The position numbers were made by a program, and so were the translations under genes. A stretch of 64,000 nt of DNA, from assembly GCF_002911015.1 (NCBI RefSeq), contig NZ_KZ626860.1:1-64000 (forward strand), written 5' to 3'. Source of the DNA: Streptomyces populi. GTDB lineage: Bacteria; Actinomycetota; Actinomycetes; Streptomycetales; Streptomycetaceae. Shown here piece by piece: positions 40,755-49,698 of the stretch; the stretch's first letter is position 1, and the number at the start of each line of letters is the position of its first letter. The notes under the pieces were generated by a model. It did no database searches, was not told the origin of the DNA, and was given only the letters and a program-made list of their open reading frames with translations.

Positions 40755-42296
40755 TCAGACGAGGTCCATGGCGGCGACCTCGTCGGGGCGGCCGTAGCTG
40801 ACGGGACCCTGGAAGCGGCGGCGCGCCGTGGCGAACCACCACACCGTCGCGACGGTCAGCACCACGGCCAGGGCGATCGAGGCGTAGTTGAAGTTGTCCC
40901 CGGTGATCGGCGAGACCTGGGGCAGCATGAAGAGCACGCTGCTGGCGAGGATCCAGGTCACGGCCACCCAGCCGACGGGCTTGCTCCAGCGGCCCAGGTT
41001 CCAGGGGCCGGGCTGGAACTCGTCACCGAGCCGCAGCCTCAGGAAGACCGGCACGGCGTAGGCGAGGAAGAGTCCGACGACGTTGACGCTGACGATGGCC
41101 GTGAAGGCGGTGTGCGACCACCATCCGGGCAGGACGAGGGCCAGCGAGCAGGCGACCGCCAGCCAGACGGCCTTGACGGGCGTGCGGGTGCGCGGCGAGA
41201 CGGAGTGCCACCAGCGCGAGCCCGGCATCGCGCCGTCGCGGGAGAAGGCGAAGATCTGCCGGGTGTTGCTGGTCAGGTTGGCCAGCCCGCAGAAGAGCAT
41301 GGAGCCGATCACGATGAGCAGGATGAATTTAGCCATGCCCATGCCAAGTCCGTCGATGAGGATCTGCACGGGCGGCGCCGAGGAGCCGGCGACCCGGTCG
41401 TAATCATGAATGCTGTACACGAGGGCGAGCATCAGGACGAGCCCGGTGATCGCCGAATAGCCTATCGAACGGGTGATCCCCTTCGGCGCGTTGACCGTGG
41501 CCCGCACCGTTTCCTCGGACATGTGGAAGCTGCCGTCGAAGCCCGTGAAGGTCCAGCTCGTGACCAGCAGACCGAGCATCCCTCCGTAAATCCCGTTCGT
41601 GAAGCCGGTGTTGTTCGCGAAATGAGTGACGAACGAGGCCGACTGATGGTCGTCGGGCATCACGACGAGTGTGCTCACGATCACTACGAGCCCGATCAGG
41701 AGCCACCACACGGAGATCCGGTTCAGCACGGCGACCAGCTGGACCGTGTAGGTATTGGCCAAACCCTGGAGCACGATGATCAGTGCCGTGATGAGGACCG
41801 TCTGCTCAGCGGTCGGACGGTACGAGTCCCACTGCAGGGCGACGAACGCCTGGATGAAGGTGGCGGCCGCGTACCCGGTGGCCGCCGTGCCCCCCACCTG
41901 ACCCACGAAATTCAGCCACCCCGTGTACCAGGACCAGGCACCCTTGTGCCGCTTGGCGAGCTTGCCGGCGGAGAAATAGAGCGCCCCGCTGGTCGGATAG
42001 GCGGAAGCCACTTCCGCCATCGCGGCACCGATGAAGAGCACCATCACGGAGACGCCGATCCAGCCGAACACGAGAATGCGCGGGCCGCCGGCGTTCATTC
42101 CGAAACCGAAGGACGAGAAGATACCGGAAATAATATTGATGATGGTGAAGGAGATCGCGAAATTGTCGAACGCCTGGAATCGACGGGTGAGTTTTCTCGG
42201 ATATCCCATCGCGTGAAGCGTGGCGTCGTCGTCGAAGGTGACGGAATCCTTTCCGGGACCGGTTCTCCGACCCGGGGCCGTTATTCGCTCTGACAC
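40755..42296 (-). CDS. APC superfamily amino acid/amine permease
   Basis: This 513-aa protein has 12 membrane helices. APC marks are the helix 1 region FDNFAISFTIINIISGIFSSFGFG, the AEVASAYPTSGALYFSAG loop, TGFDGSFHMSEET, and SRDGAMPGSRWWHSVSP between helices 8 and 9. It is of the amino-acid/choline/GABA type. The GTG at 42296 has AAAGG 7 nt upstream. The N-terminal third is noticeably less GC-rich, with AGA, AAA, AAT and ATT codons clustered at about 41390-42230, unlike neighbouring genes. It follows the hypothetical gene by 50 nt, so the two are probably one operon. Substrate unknown. Confidence 0.93.
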   Translation of the reverse strand: MSERITAPGRRTGPGKDSVTFDDDATLHAMGYPRKLTRRFQAFDNFAISFTIINIISGIFSSFGFGMNAGGPRILVFGWIGVSVMVLFIGAAMAEVASAYPTSGALYFSAGKLAKRHKGAWSWYTGWLNFVGQVGGTAATGYAAATFIQAFVALQWDSYRPTAEQTVLITALIIVLQGLANTYTVQLVAVLNRISVWWLLIGLVVIVSTLVVMPDDHQSASFVTHFANNTGFTNGIYGGMLGLLVTSWTFTGFDGSFHMSEETVRATVNAPKGITRSIGYSAITGLVLMLALVYSIHDYDRVAGSSAPPVQILIDGLGMGMAKFILLIVIGSMLFCGLANLTSNTRQIFAFSRDGAMPGSRWWHSVSPRTRTPVKAVWLAVACSLALVLPGWWSHTAFTAIVSVNVVGLFLAYAVPVFLRLRLGDEFQPGPWNLGRWSKPVGWVAVTWILASSVLFMLPQVSPITGDNFNYASIALAVVLTVATVWWFATARRRFQGPVSYGRPDEVAAMDLV

Positions 42297-42346
42297 GGCT
42301 GACCTTTCTCTCGGGGGTGGTTCGGGACGACGGGGAGGGCCGGCGG

Positions 42347-43303
42347 TCAGCCGGCCCCCGGCACGGGCAGGCCGCAGGCGCGGCGGGCGCGGGAGAGCTG
42401 CTCCTCGGGTTCGCCGAACACGCTCCACGGCATGCGGCAGGCGTACGGCCCCATGGCCATGAACACCGCGCGCGCCTCGAACTCGCGCTGCGCCATGAAG
42501 AGCGCGTGCGCCAGGTACGCCAGGTCGAGCACCGGCGTGAAGCGGTATCCGGCCACTTCCGGCAGCCAGTTCTGGTAGATCGCGAGCGCCGTGGAACGCC
42601 ACTGCGGCTGCTCCCAGGTGCGGTCGACCAGCAGTTGCGTGGGGTTGTAGCTCTCCACCAGGGCCACCAGCGGCAGCAGTCGCAGCGGCGAGGTGGCGGG
42701 GGCGCGCTGGCTCAGGAAGGCGGCGACGTCCCAGGCGGCGTTCACGGAGCCGCCGTAGCGCGTGAAGAAGAACGCCAGGAACCGGTGGTGGCCCTCACGG
42801 TTCCAGGGGTCGAGGCGCAGGACGTGCGAGAACAGGCGCCAGGGGCCCGGAGGCCGGGTCAGCAGCCCCTCCGGGGCCGAGTCGCGCAGGTCGTGCAGCC
42901 GGGCCATGGACAACCGGGCGACCCAGGGCGTGGGATCGGCCCGGTCCATCACCGCGGCCCGGTCGCAGGCGGTCAGCGCTATGCGCTCCAGCGCCTCGGC
43001 CCGGTCGTCCTTGGCGTCGGCCGCGCGCAGTGCCCGCAGCACGGCCACGCGGGCCCACATCAGGGCGGACTCGGGGGTCTGCTCCTCCGCCAGCCAGCGT
43101 TCGGCGAGGTCGGAGTCGGCGGCCTCGGAGGCGAGGACCAGGGAACGGTGGGCCCGTAATCCGTAGTGGGAGCGGGTTTCCTCAAGAGCTTGGTGGGCGC
43201 TCAGATAGCGGCCCGCTCTGACGTCCGTGCAGACGCTCGCGAGAGTGCGGTCGTCGGCCGCCGGATGCCACACATACTGTCCCTCGAATAATCCCGCGGC
43301 CAT
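42347..43303 (-). CDS. Helical (TPR-like) protein of unknown function
   Basis: This 318-aa protein is built of helix pairs rich in Arg/Ala/Leu/Trp (RYLSAHQALEETRSHYG, WVARLSMARLHDLRDSAP, HHRFLAFFFTRYGGSVNAAWDVA). It has no signal or membrane segment and resembles the TPR-like proteins of unknown function common in Streptomyces. The ATG at 43303 is used; the GTG at 43273, with GAGGGA 7 nt upstream, is an equally good alternative start. It is the first gene before the APC permease. Confidence 0.75.
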   Translation of the reverse strand: MAAGLFEGQYVWHPAADDRTLASVCTDVRAGRYLSAHQALEETRSHYGLRAHRSLVLASEAADSDLAERWLAEEQTPESALMWARVAVLRALRAADAKDDRAEALERIALTACDRAAVMDRADPTPWVARLSMARLHDLRDSAPEGLLTRPPGPWRLFSHVLRLDPWNREGHHRFLAFFFTRYGGSVNAAWDVAAFLSQRAPATSPLRLLPLVALVESYNPTQLLVDRTWEQPQWRSTALAIYQNWLPEVAGYRFTPVLDLAYLAHALFMAQREFEARAVFMAMGPYACRMPWSVFGEPEEQLSRARRACGLPVPGAG

Positions 43304-43533
43304 CTTCCCCTGTCCGTCCCCGTACGACTTCGCCGTTCCGCAACAGGAACCCTACTCAGCATCTCCGAGTACCGGAACGCCTTATCCGAAATACCTGGTT
43401 CCGCGGGGTCGGGAATTTGGGGAGCGAGTCCGTGAAGTTCTTGAGGATTGTTCAGCGAATGGTTCAATACGACACCATCCTGAACCCATGGATCCGCTGT
43501 GGGCGGCGCCTCGATAGAATGTTCCCCAGGACT

Positions 43534-44187
43534 ATGCCCACCCCGCGCCTCACCCCGGGAAACCCCATTCACGACCTCGCCTCGCGGCTGCTGCGGCTGC
43601 CACCCTCCTGCGGGCCCGTCCGGCTGATCGGCGTGGACGGCCACGCCGGCTCCGGAAAGACCACGTTCACCGGGTCACTGGCGGCGGCCCTGGGCGGCGC
43701 GCCCGTACTGCACCTCGACGACATCGCCACCCACGAGGAACTCTTCGGCTGGACCGGGCGCCTGCTGAGCCGGGTGATCGAACCGTTCGGGCGCGGCGAG
43801 ACGGCGCGGTACGCCCCCTACGACTGGACCGCCCGGGAGTTCGGACCGGTCCGCGAACTGCCGGCCGCGCCCGTGGTGCTCGTCGAGGGCGTCGGAGCCG
43901 GACGCCGTGCGCTGCGCCCGTGGCTCGCGCGCGTCCTGTGGATGGAGTTGCCGCACGAGCAGGCCTGGGCGCGGGGGCGGCGGCGGGACGGCCGGGCGCA
44001 GAGCGACTTCTGGGACGGATGGGTCCGCGCCGAGCGCCGGCACTTCGCCGAGGACCCCACACGGCCGTTCGCGGACCTCGTGGTGCGGCAGTGTCGCGAG
44101 GGGTACGAGGTGCTGCCAGGGCCTGCCGGGACGTCTGGACCGGACCAGCTCATCACTCACCGTGATGGACCGTCCGCAGTGTGCTGA
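43534..44187 (+). CDS. Uridine-kinase-like P-loop kinase
   Basis: This 217-aa protein has a P-loop (GVDGHAGSGKTTF), a Walker B-type segment (VLHLDDIATHEELFGW) and the uridine kinase-like core APYDWTAREFGPVRELPAAPVVLVEGVGAG. A lid region (WARGRRRDGRAQSDFWDGW) follows. A small phosphoacceptor, nucleoside or other, is likely. Start at the ATG at 43534; the upstream ATG at 43519 overlaps TAGAAT (43515-43520), a possible -10 box for a short-leader transcript. Confidence 0.85.
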   Translation: MPTPRLTPGNPIHDLASRLLRLPPSCGPVRLIGVDGHAGSGKTTFTGSLAAALGGAPVLHLDDIATHEELFGWTGRLLSRVIEPFGRGETARYAPYDWTAREFGPVRELPAAPVVLVEGVGAGRRALRPWLARVLWMELPHEQAWARGRRRDGRAQSDFWDGWVRAERRHFAEDPTRPFADLVVRQCREGYEVLPGPAGTSGPDQLITHRDGPSAVC

Positions 44188-44236
44188 AGTCGCGAAGACC
44201 CACTCCGGAGAAGTTGCCTCGGTGCCCCAACTCCGC

Positions 44237-44266
44237 TTGACCAGGGGGCCGTACAGGTCTTACGTT
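44237..44266 (+). promoter_or_regulatory. HrdB-type promoter for a predicted small RNA
   Basis: TTGACC (44237-44242), an 18-bp spacer, and TACGTT (44261-44266) fit the vegetative Streptomyces consensus well. The expected start is about 44273. No open frame with a ribosome-binding site follows before the terminator. Confidence 0.7.
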
Positions 44267-44272
44267 CTGAAG

Positions 44273-44345
44273 CAGCGGCCCTTCGGGAACCGCCCGCAGT
44301 CGCGAAGCCCCCGGTTGTTCCCCCGTGATCGGGGGCTTCGTTCTG
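44273..44345 (+). ncRNA. Candidate ~73-nt small RNA
   Basis: The region runs from the predicted start to a strong terminator. The 5' part folds as GCGG-CCC-TTCG-GGAA-CCGC. A linker follows, then the terminator stem with a C-rich loop containing CCCCC, the type of sequence that could pair with G-rich ribosome-binding sites. It lies in the 467-nt gap between the P-loop kinase (stop 44187) and the AAA ATPase (start 44655). It could instead be a terminated leader (attenuator) of the AAA gene. Not recognised as a known RNA family. Confidence 0.5.
44303..44340 (+). terminator. Intrinsic terminator of the small RNA
   Basis: CGAAGCCCCCG (44303-44313) and CGGGGGCTTCG (44330-44340) form an 11-bp perfect stem with a 16-nt loop, followed by TTCTGCCC, a modest U-containing tail. 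Confidence 0.85.
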
Positions 44346-44654
44346 CCCACACCCTCTCTTTCCGGACACCCCGCAGCGTGATTCGCTCACCCTGGGTCAC
44401 TGTCCGCAGTGCGCCCCGTCCGCTCCCACCTCGTGGAACGGGCCGTGCGGCACCCTTCGGCAGGCCCGTCGACCGCGGGTACCATGCCTCTCGGTGCGGC
44501 TTTCGGACGGCTGCTCTGCCGCACCGCTTCAACTCCCGTCCGCGGCACAGTCGTTCGACCAGAGCTGCCGACGGGCACCGGCCCGGCGGCAAGGGGATGT
44601 CCTGATCCGCGAGGCACTTCCCGATCATCGGGGGCACGGTTTGTGGGGGACGTG

Positions 44655-46520
44655 ATGGACTTCGGCACGCAGGGCCCCGAGGCCCCGGCCGACCTCGCCT
44701 GGCTGCGAGGCGTGGACGCCTACACGATGGGCGCCTACCCGCAGGCGGAGGAGGAGTTCCGCGCCGCGGTCCGGATGGACCCCGGCATGGCGGACGGCTG
44801 GCTCGGACTGCACGCGCTACGGGTGGACACGACGACCGCTCTGCTGCGGATGTTCCGGCACCGGGACCGCTTCGGCGAGCAGCGCTCCCGCCACCGACGC
44901 ACCCTCAACTCCTGGTACTGGCTGGGCTGGTGGGTCCAGCCGGTGCTGGAGAGCCCGCGCGACCTGCTGCTCGCGCACGCCTCGCACTGGCTCGACGGCC
45001 GTCATGTCCCCGAACTGGACCGGGCGTTGGCAGGTCTGCCGCCGGTCGACGCGGACCACCAGGTGCGGTTCCTGCACGCGTGCCGCGCCTATCTGGTGAA
45101 GGACTGGGAGCAGTTGGTGCGGCACACCGATCCGCTGATCAACGATCCCATGCTCGGTATCGAGGCCGGCCTGTTCGGCGGCATGGCACGGGTCCGGCTG
45201 GAGATGTACGGACAGGCCGAGCCGCTGCTGTCGTCCGCCCTGATGCGCTGCCGCAGCGAGCAGCCGCAGCGCAAGGAGCTGCGGTACTGGCTGGCCCGCG
45301 CCCACGAGGGCACCGGACGCTCCGCCGCGGCCCTGCCCCTGTACCGGGCGGTGCACCGGGTCGACCCCTCCTTCATGGACACCTCGGCGCGGCTCGCCGC
45401 CATCGCCGAGGGGGACGGGTACGACGAGACCGCCGCCGACCTCGCGGCGATCACGCTCGCCGGGATCGGGCAGGACGTGCTGGAGGGCCCGGACGGCATG
45501 GACGCGCTGTTCGGCACCGAGGGACGCGATCTGAGGCTCCCGGATCCCGACCCGTCGCCGCCCGGTGCCCTGCCGGTCCAGGCCGACGGCTTCCGGGAGA
45601 AGGCCGCGGTGCCGGTGCAGCCGATGCCCGCGGGGCCGACCGACCCCGCCCTGCTCGACGAGGCGCTCGCCGAGCTGGAGCGCATGGTGGGCCTGGAGCC
45701 GGTGAAGCGACAGGTCAAGGCGCTGTCGGCACAGCTGAACATGGCCAGGCTGCGCACCGGGCAGGGACTGCCGGTGCAGCCGCCGAAACGGCACTTCGTC
45801 TTCTCCGGCCCCTCCGGCACCGGCAAGACCACGGTGGCCCGCATTCTCGGCCGGGTCTTCTACGCGCTCGGGCTGCTCGGCGGGGACCACCTGGTCGAGG
45901 CCCAGCGGGCCGACCTGGTCGGCGAGTACCTCGGCCAGACCGCCGTGAAGGCCAACGAGCTGATCGACTCGGCGATCGGCGGCGTCCTGTTCGTGGACGA
46001 GGCGTACTCCCTGTCCAACTCCGGCTACGGCAAGGGCGACGCGTACGGCGACGAGGCCCTCCAGGTGCTGCTGAAGCGGGCCGAGGACAACCGGGACCAC
46101 CTGGTCGTCATCCTCGCGGGATACCCCGAGGGCATGGACCGCCTGCTCGCCGCCAACCCCGGTCTCTCCTCGCGCTTCACCAGCCGCGTGGACTTCCCCT
46201 CCTACCGCCCCCTCGAACTGACCTCCATCGGCGAGGTGCTGGCCGCCGAGAACGGCGACGTCTGGGACGAGGAGGCGCTGGACGAGCTCCGCTCGATCGC
46301 CGGGCACGTCGTCGACCAGGGCTGGATCGACGAGCTCGGCAACGGCCGCTTCCTGCGCACGCTGTACGAGAAGAGCTGCGCGTACCGCGATCTGCGGCTG
46401 TCGGGATACCCCGGCACACCGTCGCGCGACGACCTGTCGACGCTGCGTCTGCCCGACCTCATGCAGGCCTACGGGGAGGTCCTCTCCGGCCGGGGCCCGC
46501 AGGATCCGTCCGCCATGTGA
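44655..46520 (+). CDS. EccA/CbbX-like AAA+ ATPase with an N-terminal TPR domain
   Basis: This 621-aa protein has a TPR-like helical domain (about 10-265, WLRGVDAYTMGAYPQAEEEF). A disordered Pro-rich linker (about 290-325) leads to a CbxX/CfqX-type AAA+ module with Walker A GPSGTGKTT (about 386), the GEYLGQTAVKANELIDSA pore region, Walker B GVLFVDEAYSL (about 443) and the sensor segment LVVILAGYPEGM. Start at the ATG at 44655, with GGGGGA just upstream. The layout equals that of EccA of type VII (ESX) secretion, but no other ESX genes are in this window. It is probably a remodelling ATPase. Confidence 0.92.
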   Translation: MDFGTQGPEAPADLAWLRGVDAYTMGAYPQAEEEFRAAVRMDPGMADGWLGLHALRVDTTTALLRMFRHRDRFGEQRSRHRRTLNSWYWLGWWVQPVLESPRDLLLAHASHWLDGRHVPELDRALAGLPPVDADHQVRFLHACRAYLVKDWEQLVRHTDPLINDPMLGIEAGLFGGMARVRLEMYGQAEPLLSSALMRCRSEQPQRKELRYWLARAHEGTGRSAAALPLYRAVHRVDPSFMDTSARLAAIAEGDGYDETAADLAAITLAGIGQDVLEGPDGMDALFGTEGRDLRLPDPDPSPPGALPVQADGFREKAAVPVQPMPAGPTDPALLDEALAELERMVGLEPVKRQVKALSAQLNMARLRTGQGLPVQPPKRHFVFSGPSGTGKTTVARILGRVFYALGLLGGDHLVEAQRADLVGEYLGQTAVKANELIDSAIGGVLFVDEAYSLSNSGYGKGDAYGDEALQVLLKRAEDNRDHLVVILAGYPEGMDRLLAANPGLSSRFTSRVDFPSYRPLELTSIGEVLAAENGDVWDEEALDELRSIAGHVVDQGWIDELGNGRFLRTLYEKSCAYRDLRLSGYPGTPSRDDLSTLRLPDLMQAYGEVLSGRGPQDPSAM

Positions 46521-46547
46521 CAGATGCGACAGGGCCCCGGTCCCGCC

Positions 46548-46579
46548 GGGCCGTACGACCGTCACCGGTCGCACGGCCC
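46548..46579. terminator. Hairpin between convergent AAA ATPase and CorC genes
   Basis: 46548-46561 pairs with 46566-46579 (14 positions with one mismatch, loop TCAC). It is flanked by further GGGCCCCGG/CCGGGGCCC complementarity. Confidence 0.8.
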
Positions 46580-46605
46580 CCGGGGAGCCCGGGGCCCACG
46601 CGCGG

Positions 46606-47691
46606 TCAGCTCGCCAGCGCCTCCTCGGCCTGGCCGGGGCGCTGCTCCGCGACCCGTACCGGCGTCACCTCGCGGTGCGCCGGGTCCCGTACCTCGCCGA
46701 CCAGCAGTTCCAGCACGTCCTCGAGGGCCACGAGGCCGAGGACCTTCCCGGAGGCGTCGGCGACCTGGGCGAGGTGGGTGGCGGCACGGCGCATCACGGT
46801 GAGGGCGTCGTCCAGCGGGAGTTCGGACCGCAGGGTGGTCATCGGCCGCCACATCTGCTGCGGCACCGCCCGCTCGGACTCCTCCAGGTCGAGGACGTCC
46901 TTCACGTGGAGGTAGCAGCCCATGAAGGCGCCGTTCTCCGCGACCACCGGGAACCGGGAGTACCCGGTGCGCGCGGTGAGCGCGACCACCTGGCCCGGGG
47001 TGACCGACGGGTCCACGGTGACCAGCGAGGCGCCGTCGAGGAGGACGTCGGTGACCGGGCGGGAGCCGAGTTCCAGGGCGTCCTCGAGGCGCTCCTGCTC
47101 CTCGGGTTCGAGGAGTCCCGCCTGTCCGGAGTCCTCCACCAGCCGGTTGAGCTGCTCGCTGGTGAAGACCGCCTCGACCTCGTCCTTGGGCTCGACCCGG
47201 AACAGCTTGAGGATCAGCTGCGCGCAGGCGCCGAGGGCCACCGTGACCGGGCGGCACACCCGTGCGAAGGCGACCAGTCCGGGACTGAGCCACAGGGCCG
47301 TCTTCTCGGGCGCGGCCATCGCCAGGTTCTTCGGGACCATCTCGCCGATGACGAGGTGGAAGAAGACGACGAGGGCGAGCGCGATCACGTAGCCGAGGGG
47401 GTGGATCACCCCGTGCGGCAGCCGGACCGCCTCGAAGACCGGCTCCAGCAGCCGGGCGACCGTGGGCTCGGCGACCGCGCCGAGGGTCAGCGAGCACAGC
47501 GTGATGCCGAACTGGGCCGCCGCCATCATCTGCGGCAGGCGCTCCAGGCCGTACAGGACCTGCCGGGAGCGGGCGGTGCCCAGCGGTTCGATCTGGCTGC
47601 GCCGTACGGACACGAGCGCGAACTCGGCGCCGACGAAGAAGCCGTTGGCGAGCACCAGCAGGCCCGCGAACAGCAGTTGGAGCATGCTCAT
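46606..47691 (-). CDS. CorC/HlyC-family membrane protein (DUF21 plus CBS), shorter paralogue
   Basis: This 361-aa protein has an N-terminal DUF21 domain with four helices (LVLANGFFVGAEFALVSVRRS, FGITLCSLTLGAVAEP, VIGEMVPKNLA). A cytoplasmic CBS pair follows (about 195-330, SRFPVVAENGAFMGCYLHVKDVL, GLVALEDVLELLVGEV). The C-terminal CorC_HlyC domain of the longer paralogue is missing. CNNM/CorC-type proteins are tied to magnesium or cobalt efflux. Its ATG overlaps the stop of the upstream paralogue by 4 nt, so the two are translationally coupled and may form heteromers. Confidence 0.92.
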   Translation of the reverse strand: MSMLQLLFAGLLVLANGFFVGAEFALVSVRRSQIEPLGTARSRQVLYGLERLPQMMAAAQFGITLCSLTLGAVAEPTVARLLEPVFEAVRLPHGVIHPLGYVIALALVVFFHLVIGEMVPKNLAMAAPEKTALWLSPGLVAFARVCRPVTVALGACAQLILKLFRVEPKDEVEAVFTSEQLNRLVEDSGQAGLLEPEEQERLEDALELGSRPVTDVLLDGASLVTVDPSVTPGQVVALTARTGYSRFPVVAENGAFMGCYLHVKDVLDLEESERAVPQQMWRPMTTLRSELPLDDALTVMRRAATHLAQVADASGKVLGLVALEDVLELLVGEVRDPAHREVTPVRVAEQRPGQAEEALAS

Positions 47692-49019
47692 CGGACGGCC
47701 TCCGGGGCGAGCGCGGTCCGCACGAGGCGGACGCGTTCGGCGCGGTAGTGCCCGACCTGCCGCACCACGAGGCGCCAGCCCGGGAGCTCCGCCTTGTCGC
47801 CGGGGGCCGGGATCCGGCCCAGCAGGTCGGCGACGAGGCCGGCCACGGTCTCGTACGGCCCCTCGGGCACGTCGAGGCCTATGCGCTGGAGGATGTCGAC
47901 CCGGCAGCTGCCGTCGGCGTCCCAGGCGGGCCGGCCGTCCTCGGGGGGAGCCGCCGCGAGCTCGGGCTGCTCCCCCTGCACGTCGTCGTGCTCGTCGCGG
48001 ACCTCGCCGACGAGTTCCTCGACGATGTCCTCCAGGGTCACCACGCCGGCCGTGCCGCCGTACTCGTCGACGACGACGGCGATCGGCTGTTCGCTGCGCA
48101 GCCGCTCCAGGAGGGGCTGCACGGGCAGGGTCTCCGGGACGAGCAGCGGGGCCTGGGCGATCCGGCCCACGGGGGTGCGCAGCCGGTCGTGCGCGGGGAT
48201 CGCGAGGGCGTCCTTGAGGTGCACCATGCCCACGACCTCGTCGATCCGCTCCCGGTAGACGGGGAAGCGGGACAGGCCGGTGGCACGGGTGAGGTTGACG
48301 ACGTCCTCGGCGGTGGCCGACGACTGGAGGGCGCTGACCTTCACCCGCGGCGTCATGACGTGCTGCGCGGTGAGGTCGGCCAGGGACATCGTGCGGACGA
48401 AGAGGTCCGCGGTGTCCTGTTCCAGGGCGCCCGCGCGGGCCGAGTGGCGGGCGAGGGAGACGAGTTCGCCGGGGGTGCGGGCGGAGGCCAGCTCCTCGGC
48501 GGGTTCCACGCCCAGGGCGCGGACGAGCCGGTTGGCGACCGCGTTCAGCGCGGCGATCACCGGCCGGAACAGCCGGGAGAAGACGTGCTGCGGGCCGGCG
48601 ACGAAGCGGGCCACCTGGAGCGGCTTGGACACCGCCCAGTTCTTGGGCACGAGTTCACCGACCACCATCTGCACGGCCGAGGCCAGCAGCATGCCGGTCA
48701 CCACGGCGACGCCGGGCACCGCGCCCTCGGGCAGTCCGAGCGCCCCGAACGGGCCGTCCAGCAACTGGGCGAGGGCCGGTTCGGCGAGCATGCCGACGAC
48801 GAGCGAGGTGATGGTGATGCCGAGCTGGGTGCCGGAGAGCTGGAAGGACAGCTCCTTGAGCGACTCGACGACCGTGCCGGCGCGTCTGTCGCCGTCGGCC
48901 GCGGCCTTCTCGGCGTCGGGGCGCTCGACGGTGACGAGGCCGAACTCGGCGGCCACGAAGAAGCCGTTGGCGAGGATCAGCAGGAACGCCGCGCCAAGGA
49001 GCAACAGGGGGATGGTCAT
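47688..49019 (-). CDS. CorC/HlyC-family membrane protein (DUF21, CBS pair and CorC_HlyC domain)
   Basis: This 443-aa protein has a DUF21 membrane domain (ILANGFFVAAEFGLVTVERPD, LGITITSLVVGMLAEPA, VGELVPKNWAVS). CBS domains (about 205-330, MTPRVKVSALQSS, SRFPVYRERIDEVVGMVHLKD, VVVDEYGGTAGVVTLEDIVEELVGEVRDEHD) and a C-terminal CorC_HlyC transporter-associated domain (about 345-430) follow. First gene of the pair; the ATG is at 49019. Divalent-cation homeostasis is the family role. Confidence 0.93.
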   Translation of the reverse strand: MTIPLLLLGAAFLLILANGFFVAAEFGLVTVERPDAEKAAADGDRRAGTVVESLKELSFQLSGTQLGITITSLVVGMLAEPALAQLLDGPFGALGLPEGAVPGVAVVTGMLLASAVQMVVGELVPKNWAVSKPLQVARFVAGPQHVFSRLFRPVIAALNAVANRLVRALGVEPAEELASARTPGELVSLARHSARAGALEQDTADLFVRTMSLADLTAQHVMTPRVKVSALQSSATAEDVVNLTRATGLSRFPVYRERIDEVVGMVHLKDALAIPAHDRLRTPVGRIAQAPLLVPETLPVQPLLERLRSEQPIAVVVDEYGGTAGVVTLEDIVEELVGEVRDEHDDVQGEQPELAAAPPEDGRPAWDADGSCRVDILQRIGLDVPEGPYETVAGLVADLLGRIPAPGDKAELPGWRLVVRQVGHYRAERVRLVRTALAPEAVR

Positions 49020-49137
49020 GCCGCCGCCTCGCTATGTCGGAAGGGGGCGGCGCAGGTACTACAGGACGATCCGTCCATCGCTGGAGGGAGTCACTCCTCG
49101 GGTAGCAGGGGGCCTCTGAGGGCGGGAGCACGACGGA

Positions 49138-49166
49138 GGCGGAGGCGCGATGAAAACGCCTCCGCC
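49138..49166 (-). terminator. Terminator of the riboflavin-histidine operon
   Basis: GGCGGAGGCG (49138-49147) and CGCCTCCGCC (49157-49166) form a perfect 10-bp stem with a 9-nt loop, 51 nt beyond the PH-domain gene stop on the leftward strand. The adjoining GATTAATC is AT-rich. Confidence 0.75.
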
Positions 49167-49216
49167 GACAGATTAATCAAGACATGGGTTCTCGGGGCAG
49201 GGTGGAGGGCCGAGAG

Positions 49217-49684
49217 TCAGCTCTCGTGTCCGCCGTTGCGCCCGTCCGGCTCCGGGATCGCGCGGGCCGAAGCCAGGGCCCGCAGAGCACGGGCGTCCTC
49301 GATGGCGCGCTGCCTGGCGATGCCCGGCTGGATGCCGAGCGCCGGGAGACTGGTGCCGTCGCTGAGGTCGAGGAACACCCAGGGGTCGCCGGGACGCAGG
49401 TTGACCTGGAGGATCTCCGCCCAGTCCAGGTGCCGGCGGCTCGCGATGTTGACGACGGTGACACCGCTCTCGTCGGCGACGACCTTGGGCCGCGCGAGCA
49501 GCACGAGCACGCCGAAGAGCAGCGCCGCGGTGAGGATGAAGCTGAGCCGCTCCCCCGGGCCTAGTTGCTCCAGAAGCATGGCGACCGTGGTGATGACCAC
49601 AAGGATCGAGGCGCCCGCGGTGAGCAGCACGGCCCGGGTACGGGAAGGGCGGAAAGTTATGGGAAGGGAGGGAAGATCCGACAT
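49217..49684 (-). CDS. Small membrane protein with a bacterial PH-like domain
   Basis: This 155-aa protein has two membrane helices (about 17-37 and 48-65) followed by a PH-like beta domain (VVADESGVTVVNIASRRHLDWAEILQVNLRPGDPWVFLDLSDG). The C-terminal helix is Ala/Arg-rich (ARQRAIEDARALRALASARA). Its ATG is 14 nt after the hisG stop with no strong ribosome-binding site, so it is probably translated by coupling. Last gene of the rib-his operon. Function unknown. Confidence 0.85.
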   Translation of the reverse strand: MSDLPSLPITFRPSRTRAVLLTAGASILVVITTVAMLLEQLGPGERLSFILTAALLFGVLVLLARPKVVADESGVTVVNIASRRHLDWAEILQVNLRPGDPWVFLDLSDGTSLPALGIQPGIARQRAIEDARALRALASARAIPEPDGRNGGHES

Positions 49685-49698
49685 GTCCGTTGGTTCCG

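Noticed and set aside
44237-44345. tRNA or known structured RNA
   Set aside because: No cloverleaf, no T-loop consensus, and no match to 6S, SRP, tmRNA or RNase P features.
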